NCBI GenBank assembly: GCA_029098265.1
Contig: JAQXNZ010000051.1
Location: 1-47,215 of the forward strand
Length of the DNA stretch: 47,215 nucleotides
Direction of reading: 5' to 3'
Source of the DNA: Clostridia bacterium
GTDB lineage: Bacteria > Bacillota > Clostridia > Lachnospirales > Anaerotignaceae
The notes under the pieces: model-generated
What the model saw: the letters and a program-made list of their open reading frames with translations, nothing else
Told to the model about the DNA's origin: nothing
The model's database searches: none
In this document: positions 18,291 through 26,257 of the stretch, piece after piece
Layout: every line of letters begins with the position of its first letter
Numbering within the stretch: position 1 is the first letter of the stretch
Made by a program: the position numbers and the translations under genes

Positions 18291-19067
18291 TTAGTCATGC
18301 AAAAAGCCTGTCAGAGGGTCGGAAGCGGAAGCGCCTCTTACAAGTACACGGCCTATACCCGAAAGATATGCCTTTCTGCCTGCTTCAATGGCCTGACGGA
18401 ATGCCGATGCCATAAGAGGAAGATTGCCTGCTGTTGCAAGGGCAGTGTTTGCCATAATAGCCGCAGCACCCATTTCCATTGCTTCGCATGCCTGCGATGG
18501 TCTGCCGATACCTGCATCTACGATAATGGGCAGGTCAATTTCATCTATAAGTATCTGTATAAATTCCTTTGTAGCCAGACCTTTGTTGGAGCCTATGGGT
18601 GAGGCAAGGGGCATAACTGCCGCCGCACCTGCGTTTACAAGGTCACGGGCAACGTTAAGGTCGGGATACATATAGGGCATTACTACAAAGCCTTCCTTGG
18701 CAAGTATTTCTGTGGCCTTTATTGTCTCATAGTTGTCGGGAAGAAGATATTTGCTGTCTCTCATTATCTCTATCTTGACAAAATCACCACAGCCCAGCTC
18801 CCTTGCAAGACGGGCAATACGAACGGCCTCCTCGGCATTTCTTGCACCCGATGTGTTGGGGAGAAGTGTAACTCCCTTGGGTATGTAGTCCAGTATGCTT
18901 TCGTTGTCCTTGGTGTTTGCACGGCGGACAGCGAGGGTAATAATTTCAGCGCCTGCGTCTCTAACGGCAGACTCTATAAGCTTAAGTGAATATTTTCCGG
19001 AGCCGAGTATAAATCTTGAGTTAAACTCGTGGCCTCCGATTATGAGTTTGTCATCATTGTTGTTCAT
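18291..19067 (-). CDS. thiG: Thiazole synthase
   Basis: [42 protein letters not shown] motifs. Confidence 0.96.
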   Translation of the reverse strand: MNNNDDKLIIGGHEFNSRFILGSGKYSLKLIESAVRDAGAEIITLAVRRANTKDNESILDYIPKGVTLLPNTSGARNAEEAVRIARLARELGCGDFVKIEIMRDSKYLLPDNYETIKATEILAKEGFVVMPYMYPDLNVARDLVNAGAAAVMPLASPIGSNKGLATKEFIQILIDEIDLPIIVDAGIGRPSQACEAMEMGAAAIMANTALATAGNLPLMASAFRQAIEAGRKAYLSGIGRVLVRGASASDPLTGFLHD

Positions 19068-19085
19068 AAAATGCCTTCTTTCTTT

Positions 19086-19724
19086 TTATGGTTCCTGATT
19101 TCCGGAAAGGAGCCTTATGACCATCAGAGCCTCATGGGCGGCACAAATCATTACACGGGGAGCAACAAGGCTTATATTATTAGCCACATCGCTTACACCG
19201 TCTCCGCACAGATAAAAATTCTTTGTTATCCTTTTTGTGCTTATGGTGTTTGCGGAGTCCAATCCTGCCATACCGGAAGCTGCAACGAGATATTTTGTAT
19301 TCAGTTTTTCCAATACGCCGTTTACAAGCATTGCTTTGGCTTCGGCATTGTCAAAGGCCTCACATATTACATCCGCCTCTGACAGCAGCTCTTCAAAGTT
19401 GTCATCGGTTATTTTGACTGTATGGGTCTTAAGCTCAACATAGGGGGCAATCTCTTTCAGGTTTTCTGCAAGAGCTTCTGTTTTATACATGCCTATCTGT
19501 GACGCCTTGTACTGCTGACGGTGAAGATTGGTGATGGCCACTCTGTCATAGTCAATCAGTATCAGCTTTCCTATGCCTGCTCTGGACAGGGCAATTGATA
19601 TGTTGGAGCCCAGTCCGCCAAGACCGCATACAGCAACGGTGCTGTTTTCAAGCTTTTCCTGAAGGTCCTTTCCCTGGCGCTTTATGAGCGCTTGCTGCAT
19701 TTCTTCTTTCGAGGGAATTCCCAT
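19086..19724 (-). CDS. thiF: Sulfur carrier protein ThiS adenylyltransferase
   Basis: GLGGLGSNISIALSRAGIGKLILIDYDRV, E1-like family; adjacent to thiS. Confidence 0.93.
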   Translation of the reverse strand: MGIPSKEEMQQALIKRQGKDLQEKLENSTVAVCGLGGLGSNISIALSRAGIGKLILIDYDRVAITNLHRQQYKASQIGMYKTEALAENLKEIAPYVELKTHTVKITDDNFEELLSEADVICEAFDNAEAKAMLVNGVLEKLNTKYLVAASGMAGLDSANTISTKRITKNFYLCGDGVSDVANNISLVAPRVMICAAHEALMVIRLLSGNQEP

Positions 19725-19725
19725 A

Positions 19726-19920
19726 TCAGCCGCCTCCTACAAAGCTTACTACTTCAACCGTATCCTCATCGTTTAAAACAGTTTTGCCATACTCGGCCTT
19801 CGGTACAATCTCGCCGTTGCGCTCAACTGCTATACGTTTGGGGTCATAGGACGTAGTCTCAAGATATTCTGCCAGTGTCTTTCCTGCGATATCATATTCT
19901 GTCCCGTTGATTTTAACCAT
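19726..19920 (-). CDS. thiS: Sulfur carrier protein ThiS
   Basis: 64 aa ending in VSFVGGG (C-terminal GG). Confidence 0.93.
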   Translation of the reverse strand: MVKINGTEYDIAGKTLAEYLETTSYDPKRIAVERNGEIVPKAEYGKTVLNDEDTVEVVSFVGGG

Positions 19921-19941
19921 GTTTTCACCTCCTCAGCAACT

Positions 19942-19972
19942 AAAAAAGGAACCGCCTTGATTTGGCAGTTCC
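19942..19972 (-). terminator. Riboswitch expression-platform terminator
   Basis: Minus strand GGAACTGCC-AAATCAA-GGCGGTTCCTTTTTTAG between TPP aptamer and thiS. Confidence 0.85.
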
Positions 19973-19984
19973 TATGCTTTCTTT

Positions 19985-20085
19985 GATTCCAGGCATTCCT
20001 ACGTTGGCATTATCCAAATCAGGTTAAATGGGTCGAAGGTCATACCTTCCTCTCAGCCTGTAACACAAGCCCCCCCGCTGTTTTA
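19985..20085 (-). promoter_or_regulatory. TPP riboswitch (THI box)
   Basis: Minus strand GGCTGAGAGG...GACCC..TTAACCTGATTTGGATAATGCCAACGTAGGAA. Confidence 0.95.
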
Positions 20086-20140
20086 TTAAGTTGCAAGTAT
20101 TATTATATAACCGGTTTCGTCAAAATACAAGGTTTTTGTA

Positions 20141-20173
20141 AATTAAAATGCCGGCTGTCAGCCGGCATTTAAG
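20141..20173 (-). terminator. Intrinsic terminator of peptide locus B/C
   Basis: AAATGCCGGCTG-ACAGCCGGCATTTTAATTT on the minus strand. Confidence 0.7.
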
Positions 20174-20220
20174 CTTTGTGCCTTTCTGTTGGGGATAGCA
20201 GAAAGAATTATTCATAGATT
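20172..20220 (-). ncRNA. Conserved 3' hairpin element of peptide locus B/C
   Basis: Minus strand ATCTATGAATAATTCTTTCTG-CTATCCCCAA-CAGAAAGGCACAAAGCTT; counterpart of 15611-15660. Confidence 0.55.
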
Positions 20221-20264
20221 TATAACTTTACATAAGTAAGTATTATCTGATATTGCACCAAATA

Positions 20265-20408
20265 TTATTTGTTCATCATATCTTTAACATCGAACATTGC
20301 TTCGTTGGAGAAGCTGTGGTCTTTATGATGATGTTTTGTTTCTCTCTTATTATCACCGTTAAATAAGTAGTTAACGTCAAAAGTTGTTGAATTTGTAAAA
20401 TGTCTCAT
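20265..20408 (-). CDS. Putative 47-aa small protein, paralogue B
   Basis: MRHFTNSTTFDVNYLFNGDNKRETKHHHKDHSFSNEAMFDVKDMMNK; RBS AAAGGCGG; 35/47 identical to paralogue C. Confidence 0.8.
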   Translation of the reverse strand: MRHFTNSTTFDVNYLFNGDNKRETKHHHKDHSFSNEAMFDVKDMMNK

Positions 20409-20463
20409 ATGGATACCGCCTTTCATAAAATCGAATTAAAAAACTACAGTTAACACGATTAAA

Positions 20464-20607
20464 TTATTTGCCCATCATATCCTTAATATCGAACATTGCC
20501 TCGTTTGAGAAGCTATGCTCTTTGTGGTTTTGTCTTTTTTCTCTCTTGTTGGCGCCATTGAATAAGCAGTCGACGTCGAATGTGTTTGATTTAGTAAAAT
20601 GTCTCAT
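20464..20607 (-). CDS. Putative 47-aa small protein, paralogue C
   Basis: MRHFTKSNTFDVDCLFNGANKREKRQNHKEHSFSNEAMFDIKDMMGK; RBS AAAGGCGG. Confidence 0.8.
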   Translation of the reverse strand: MRHFTKSNTFDVDCLFNGANKREKRQNHKEHSFSNEAMFDIKDMMGK

Positions 20608-20633
20608 ATAAATGCCGCCTTTCTATATTATTT

Positions 20634-20692
20634 ATTGGTTCTACCAATTCTTATCTTGAATATATGGTACTACCAATCTATATATTTGTCAA
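20634..20692 (-). promoter_or_regulatory. Promoter of peptide locus B/C with tandem FadR/GntR-like operators
   Basis: TTGACA (20687-20692), 17-nt spacer, TACCAT; ATTGGTAGTACCATA (20663-20677) and ATTGGTAGAACCAAT (20634-20648); same architecture and 29-bp centre spacing as locus A. Confidence 0.7.
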
Positions 20693-20784
20693 TACTTTTT
20701 TAGAAGTTTTTTTAAAATTTTTTCGACAGTTAAAAATAGGCATATAAGTATGGAAACAGGGCAGGGAAAGCGGCTCTAAACACA

Positions 20785-20814
20785 AAAAGGCACGGAAATC
20801 AGTTCCGTGCCTTA
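20785..20814 (-). terminator. Intrinsic terminator of yebC-like gene
   Basis: Minus strand AAGGCACGGAACTGATTTCCGTGCCTTTTTG. Confidence 0.85.
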
Positions 20815-20831
20815 GCAAGAATTATATTTAA

Positions 20832-21560
20832 TTATTCATCCCAGTTGTGGTATACATTCTTAACGTCATCGTCATCATCAAGCATATCCAGAAGCTTGTT
20901 CATCTTTTTGATATCTTCATCGCTGTTAAGAACTGTGTATGTCTGAGGAACCATTGTAACCTCTGCACTTGCCATAGGGATTCCGGCAGCCTCAAGAGCC
21001 TCTCTTACGGCCTCGAAATCATCGGGAGCAGTTGTTATCTCATAGCTGTCCTCCTCAACACCAAAGTCCTCGGCACCTGCTTCAACAGCTGTCATCATAA
21101 GCTCGTCCTCGTCCATATCGACTTCTTCCTTATCGATAACTATAAGACCCTTTTCATCAAACATGAAAGATACACAGCCGCTTGTTCCCATATTTCCGCC
21201 GCCCTTTGTGAAAGCGTTTCTTACGTTTGCCGCAGCTCTGTTTCTGTTGTCTGTAAGAACCTCAACAATAATTGCAACGCCGTTGGGGCCGTATCCTTCG
21301 TAGGTGATTGATTCATAAGTAACGCCGTCGCCTGCGCCTGCAGCTTTTTTGATGCTTCTGTCGATAGTATCATTGGGCATGTTGTTGGCCTTTGCCTTGG
21401 CGATAACCTCACGAAGCTTACCGTTGTTATTGGGATCGGGACCGCCTGCTTTTACTGCAACAGCGATTTCACGGCCTATCATAGTGAATATTTTTCCCTT
21501 AGCCGCATCGTTTTTCTCTTTTTTATGCTTAATATTAGCAAACTTTGAATGTCCGGACAT
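20832..21560 (-). CDS. YebC/PmpR family regulatory/translation protein
   Basis: [26 protein letters not shown], conserved YebC N-terminus. Confidence 0.96.
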   Translation of the reverse strand: MSGHSKFANIKHKKEKNDAAKGKIFTMIGREIAVAVKAGGPDPNNNGKLREVIAKAKANNMPNDTIDRSIKKAAGAGDGVTYESITYEGYGPNGVAIIVEVLTDNRNRAAANVRNAFTKGGGNMGTSGCVSFMFDEKGLIVIDKEEVDMDEDELMMTAVEAGAEDFGVEEDSYEITTAPDDFEAVREALEAAGIPMASAEVTMVPQTYTVLNSDEDIKKMNKLLDMLDDDDDVKNVYHNWDE

Positions 21561-21644
21561 TAAAGTTACCCCCTAAAAATTTTAAATTACAAAATATTTT
21601 AGCATTTTTTTTGCGGCAGTTCAAGAAAAATTTATCTGCATATA

Positions 21645-22802
21645 TCATAAATTGTTGATAAACTCGGCATATATCCTGAATGCTTCCTTTATTTTTTCCA
21701 CACTGCAGTGCTCGTCTCTCATGTGTGCCAGCTTATATTCACCGGGGCCGAAGCCTATTGTCGGCACACCCATAGCAACGGGCGTAATGGCATTTGTGCC
21801 GAAATCCCAAAAATCAAACTCTGTGGGATAGCTTCCGCGGACGGTTTTGCAGGCCTCCTTTAAAGCCTCAGTTATGGGTGCATCCTCGGCTGTTATCCAG
21901 GGGTCATGCATGGGCTCATAGTCCAGCTTTCCGCCGTTCCATGAGGTGTGATGCAGTGCGCCCACCTCCCAGTAGGCATCCTTGCCTGCAACCAGCCCGT
22001 CCATTTCCGTTTTCACTTTGTCAAGGGTCTCTCCGAGAACAAGACGGCGGTCAAGATATATCTCGCATCTGCTGGGTACGGCGTTGAGCGAAGCACTGAC
22101 ACAGCTGATGTCGGAAAGCACTATTGTTCCGTGTACGGCACCCTCGGCGGAGAGCTTTTCATTCAGCTTTTCGACCCTCTCTATTATTTCAGCCATTTCG
22201 TATACGGCATTTTTACCCTTTTCGGGAGCGGAGCCATGGGCCGATATTCCGTTTGTTATTATTCTTATCTGGGCCTTGCCCTTATGACCGAGGGTTATTA
22301 TATTATCGCAGGGCTCGCAGATTACACAGAAGTCGGGCTTCAGGTCAAATTCCTTATAAAGGTGTTTGAGGTTAACGCCGTCGCAGTATTCCTCGCAAAC
22401 GGTGCCCGTTACATAGACGGTTTTATCCTTTATGTAGCCCATGTCTCTGGCGTATGCCGCCGCATATACGGAGGCACAGAGGGCTGACTTCATATCTACC
22501 GAGCCCCGTCCCCATATACTTCCGTCAACGATTTCTCCCGAAAAAGGAGGCACCTGCCATTCGGCTTCATCGTTTACCTTTACCGTATCCATGTGACCGT
22601 CAAAATGTATCTTTTTGCTTCCGTTTCCTATTCTGCCTATGACGTTGCCGACGGAGTCTATCTTTACCTCGTCATAGCCCAGCTCCTCCATTGTATTTTT
22701 GAGCAGTGCAGCCATAGCGCCTTCTTCATCGGAATAGCTTCTTGTCCTGACAGCCTGCTGTATTGTTTTTATAAGATTATTTTCATAGCTTTCAAAATCC
22801 AT
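21645..22802 (-). CDS. M20 family metallopeptidase (YgeY-like)
   Basis: HFDGHMDTV, GRGSVDMKSALCA, CEEYCDG, CEP..HKGKAQIRI motifs. Confidence 0.9.
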   Translation of the reverse strand: MDFESYENNLIKTIQQAVRTRSYSDEEGAMAALLKNTMEELGYDEVKIDSVGNVIGRIGNGSKKIHFDGHMDTVKVNDEAEWQVPPFSGEIVDGSIWGRGSVDMKSALCASVYAAAYARDMGYIKDKTVYVTGTVCEEYCDGVNLKHLYKEFDLKPDFCVICEPCDNIITLGHKGKAQIRIITNGISAHGSAPEKGKNAVYEMAEIIERVEKLNEKLSAEGAVHGTIVLSDISCVSASLNAVPSRCEIYLDRRLVLGETLDKVKTEMDGLVAGKDAYWEVGALHHTSWNGGKLDYEPMHDPWITAEDAPITEALKEACKTVRGSYPTEFDFWDFGTNAITPVAMGVPTIGFGPGEYKLAHMRDEHCSVEKIKEAFRIYAEFINNL

Positions 22803-22904
22803 TTATTATCGCTCCTTATATATGTTTGTTTATAATTATATTGATTTTTTTGATTAATAATATAATAATATAAATAAAAAATATCGTAATATTGAGGTAT
22901 TGCC

Positions 22905-23780
22905 ATGCAGGTATATGATATAGACATAAATGAGAATAAAATGGAGACCACTCCGCACGGAACCGATGATTTTCCCATTGCCGTATATGATACGATATTG
23001 AGTCGAAACGTGCTTGGCTTTGTGGATTGGCACTGGCACAGTGAGCTTCAGTTTTGCTGTGTTACTGCGGGCAGAGTGCTGTTTAAGATAAACGGAAGCT
23101 CCGAAGAAATAGGCGAGGGCGGAGGAATATTTGTCAACAGCGGCATACTGCATTCGGCAAGACCGCTGACCGAGGATGCCTCCTATATATGTATAGATGC
23201 TTCTCCCGAAATAATAGGAGGATTTAAAAACAGCGCCGTCCGCACAAAGTATGTTGAGCCCTTTGTAAATGATTCCGCTTTTTCCTACGTTCTCTTTGAC
23301 GGCAGAAACGGCATGACAGACAGACTTCGTACGGTATATAGGTTGGTCACGGAAAAGCCCTTTGCATACGAAGCGGAAACAACGGCACAGCTTATAATGT
23401 GCTGGAAGGAAATAATAAGCCGAAGCTGTCAGGAACACAGCCAAGGCGGCGACTATGCGAGGCTGAAGGAAATACTATCCTATATACACAGCCGCTACAG
23501 GGAAAAAATAGTGCTTAAGGACCTGTCGGAGCAGATACATGTATGTCCCAGTGAATGCTGCCGATATTTCAAAAAGCACATGGGCTGTACCATATTTGAA
23601 TATATAAATAATTACAGAATAAACAGAAGCACTGAGGCTCTGCTTGCGGACGAGGGAATATCGGTCAGCCGCATTGCCTATGAATACGGATTTGGCAGCA
23701 CCAGCTACTATATAGAAAAGTTCCGCAAAAAGACCGGTATGACACCTCTTGCCTACAGACGGGCAAACAGATGCATATAA
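22905..23780 (+). CDS. AraC family transcriptional regulator with N-terminal cupin
   Basis: C-terminal HTH AraC: IVLKDLSEQIHVCPSECCRYFKKHMGCTIFEYINNYRI...SVSRIAYEYGFGSTSYYIEKFRKKTGMTPLAYR. Confidence 0.95.
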   Translation: MQVYDIDINENKMETTPHGTDDFPIAVYDTILSRNVLGFVDWHWHSELQFCCVTAGRVLFKINGSSEEIGEGGGIFVNSGILHSARPLTEDASYICIDASPEIIGGFKNSAVRTKYVEPFVNDSAFSYVLFDGRNGMTDRLRTVYRLVTEKPFAYEAETTAQLIMCWKEIISRSCQEHSQGGDYARLKEILSYIHSRYREKIVLKDLSEQIHVCPSECCRYFKKHMGCTIFEYINNYRINRSTEALLADEGISVSRIAYEYGFGSTSYYIEKFRKKTGMTPLAYRRANRCI

Positions 23781-23832
23781 ATAACAGCCTGTAGACAAAC
23801 TCAACTAATTATTTGAAATCACCCGTTATTAG

Positions 23833-24018
23833 CGATGATAACCGGGAAAGGTTCGGAAAACCGGGAAGGTTTTCTGAGGCTTTAAACCGAGTCGGAGACC
23901 GCGCTCTTCGACTCGGAGAAGTCCTTAGACACAAGCCGTGCGCAGTGTCAGGACTTCATACATTAATTTAATTAAGTCGAAAACAGGTTTTCGACTTAGT
24001 GTCGACTTTGTCGACACT
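23833..24018 (+). repeat. Dispersed multi-hairpin element, copy 1
   Basis: GGAAAACC..GGTTTTC, CCGAGTC-GGAGACCGCGCTCTTC-GACTCGG, GTCCTtagACACaagccgtgcgcaGTGTcAGGAC, TAAGTCGAAAAC-AG-GTTTTCGACTTA, AGTGTCGAC-TTT-GTCGACACT; matches copy 2 in inverse orientation. Confidence 0.75.
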
Positions 24019-24023
24019 CAAAC

Positions 24024-24051
24024 AGCCTGACCGTTTATCGGTCAGGCTGTA
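24024..24051 (-). terminator. Intrinsic terminator of degV
   Basis: ACAGCCTGACCGATAAACGGTCAGGCTGTTT on the minus strand. Confidence 0.75.
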
Positions 24052-24064
24052 AGTCTCTTTGCGT

Positions 24065-24910
24065 TTATTTTTTTACATATACTATTCCCGTTGCGCCTAC
24101 GCCGACGTATGTGCCGATAGTAGGGCCGATGTTTCTCATTTTGTCCTCGCCTATGACTATACCCTTGTTAGCAATCTTTTCGAGCATTATTTTGCAGTTT
24201 ACCGGGTCGCCGGAATAGATAGGAAATACGGGATAATTTTCGTCTATCTGTTCTTCTGCCACCATCTGAGCCATATATTCTATACTGTGTTTGATGCCTA
24301 CACCCTTGTGGCATACATATACCTCACCGTCGCCGTTTATAGAAATGACGGGTTTGATACGGGCAATGGCTGCCGCTGTGGCTTCAAAATGGGAAAGCCT
24401 TCCGCCTTTTACGAGATACTTGAGAGTAGGGAATGTGGCATAGAGACGTATTCTCTTTTTAAGAGCCTCGGTTGCCTCATATATTTCCTTGGCTGTCTTT
24501 CCTTCATCTCTGAGCCTGACAGCGTTGTCCACGAGAAGTCTCTGGCCTGCCGTAGCGTTTACGGAGTCGATGACATATACGTTTTCATATCCGACGGTAT
24601 CCCTGCACATAAATACGGTTTGTACCATGCCGCTTAAGGAGCCGGATATGATTATAGCTATGACGTCGTCGCCGTTCTTTTTGGCTTCTTCAAAATAATC
24701 TATATATACCTGCGGAGAAGGCTGTGCCGTTTTAGGGAAAGAACAGCCGTTTTCAAGCATTTGAAAAAACTCATTCTTACTGAGGTTAAGTCCGGACAGA
24801 TATTCGTGTCCGTCAATCTCTATGGGAATGGGGAGCACATCTATATTTTTTTCTTTTATCTCGTACTGTTCATAATCAGTACCCGAATCTGTGAATATCT
24901 TTATAGCCAT
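24065..24910 (-). CDS. DegV family protein (fatty-acid binding)
   Basis: MAIKIFTDSGTDYE, IIISGSLSGMVQTV, RLYATFPTLKYLVKGGRLS. Confidence 0.95.
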   Translation of the reverse strand: MAIKIFTDSGTDYEQYEIKEKNIDVLPIPIEIDGHEYLSGLNLSKNEFFQMLENGCSFPKTAQPSPQVYIDYFEEAKKNGDDVIAIIISGSLSGMVQTVFMCRDTVGYENVYVIDSVNATAGQRLLVDNAVRLRDEGKTAKEIYEATEALKKRIRLYATFPTLKYLVKGGRLSHFEATAAAIARIKPVISINGDGEVYVCHKGVGIKHSIEYMAQMVAEEQIDENYPVFPIYSGDPVNCKIMLEKIANKGIVIGEDKMRNIGPTIGTYVGVGATGIVYVKK

Positions 24911-25080
24911 TGGTATTCCTCCAAATAAATTGTCAGTATAGAAATTCTACTATTTTGAGAGAAAACAGTCAAGTCATAAAGTTGATTATGATACACAATG
25001 TTGATTAAAATGTTATAAGATATATCGTACGATATGGCAAATTATCTTTTTTTATGACGGCTTTTGTGGTAAAGTAATAT

Positions 25081-25380
25081 AGTGCCGACAAAGTCGACAC
25101 TAAGTATAGTCAGTATTTTGCTAAAGCAAAACCGCTTTGCGGCCGCACATCTTTGCGGTACTAGAAAACAGACTTGCTTAAATTAAGGCATGAAGTCTGG
25201 CAGGTTCTCAAATTCCCTACGGGAACGCCTACGGCGCCGCGGCTTTCACGCGGTTTGCACTTTACACTGCGCACGGCTTGTGTATTCGGACTTCTCCTCG
25301 ACGAAGAGCGCGGTCTCCGCCGAGGATTCCACTTGGAAAACCCTTCGTTTTCCAAACCTTTCCGCCAGAAAATTTATTTT
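25081..25380 (-). repeat. Dispersed multi-hairpin element, copy 2 (inverted relative to copy 1)
   Basis: Minus strand TTGGAAAAC..GTTTTCCAA, CCTCGGC-GGAGACCGCGCTCTTC-GTCGAGG, ACACAAGCCGTGCGCAGTGT, AGACTT..AAGTCT, AGTGTCGAC-TTT-GTCGGCACT, plus extra small hairpins absent from copy 1. Confidence 0.75.
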
Positions 25381-25417
25381 ATATATGTTCTTATTAAATT
25401 ATTTTCGGAGGTATGCT

Positions 25418-26251
25418 GTGAAAAATATAAAAATGATAGCTACGGACCTTGACGGAACGCTGTTTACCGATGACAAAAAAATATCGGCGGGCAACCTTAA
25501 GGCGATAAGCGAAGCGGTAAAAGCCGGTGTGCACTTTGTTCCTGCCACGGGTAGAGCGCTTTATACCATGCCGCAGGATATGAAGGAACTGGAATATGCC
25601 GATTATGCCGTGACCTCCAACGGGGCGGCAGTAATAGATATGAAAAGCAGAAAGCCCATATATAAAAAGCAGATAGACTTGGAAACTGCCCGGTCGGTGC
25701 TTTCCCATGCGGCGAAAATAGGAATAATGGTTGAGATATTTGTTGATGGCAGGGCCTATACGCTGGAAAAATATATGAATGATTTGGTGGGCTACGGAGT
25801 TAATCCGAGATTTGTAAAATGGTATACGGATACGAGGATTGTGGTTGACAAATACGATAATATATTAAAAAAAGACACTACGGTGGAAAATATAAATATG
25901 ATTTTCACTGATAATGATGTAAGAGTGGAGACTTATAAATATCTTACGGAGCATGAGAACGTAGAGGTGACCAATTCCATCGGCAACAATCTGGAGGCAG
26001 GTGCCAAGGGCTGTTCCAAGGGAGAGGCGGTTGCTTTTCTTGCCGAAAGGCTCGGAATTACTATGGATAACGTCATGTGCCTGGGTGATAATTATAATGA
26101 TATGGACATGATAAAAAGGGCAGGCATCGGAATTGCGGTGGCAAACGGTGAGGACAATATAAAGTCTGCGGCTGATTATGTGGCAAAAAGCAATAATGAT
26201 GACGGCTTTGCAGAGGCGGTATATAAATTCGTACTTAACAGAAGGGAGTAA
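25418..26251 (+). CDS. Cof-type HAD-IIB family phosphatase
   Basis: IATDLDGTLFTDDKKIS, CLGDNYNDMDMI; GTG start refined after TCGGAGGT RBS; track ORF starting at 25190 extends into repeat sequence. Confidence 0.92.
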   Translation: MKNIKMIATDLDGTLFTDDKKISAGNLKAISEAVKAGVHFVPATGRALYTMPQDMKELEYADYAVTSNGAAVIDMKSRKPIYKKQIDLETARSVLSHAAKIGIMVEIFVDGRAYTLEKYMNDLVGYGVNPRFVKWYTDTRIVVDKYDNILKKDTTVENINMIFTDNDVRVETYKYLTEHENVEVTNSIGNNLEAGAKGCSKGEAVAFLAERLGITMDNVMCLGDNYNDMDMIKRAGIGIAVANGEDNIKSAADYVAKSNNDDGFAEAVYKFVLNRRE

Positions 26252-26257
26252 GACACT

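Noticed and set aside
20130-20220. Possible small ORF MNNSFCYPQQKGTKLKCRL... through the conserved hairpin at locus B/C
   Set aside because: The locus A counterpart has ATA instead of ATG and an indel shifting the frame; conservation is at the RNA stem, not the peptide.
15677-20607. Interpretation of the peptide loci as a type I toxin-antitoxin or RiPP system
   Set aside because: No antisense RNA evidence, no modification or export enzyme, and the 47-aa peptides lack a leader/core or invariant Cys; function left open.
25190-25417. N-terminal extension of the HAD phosphatase ORF
   Set aside because: Lies within the dispersed repeat; a GTG with a good RBS at 25418 begins the conserved HAD sequence.
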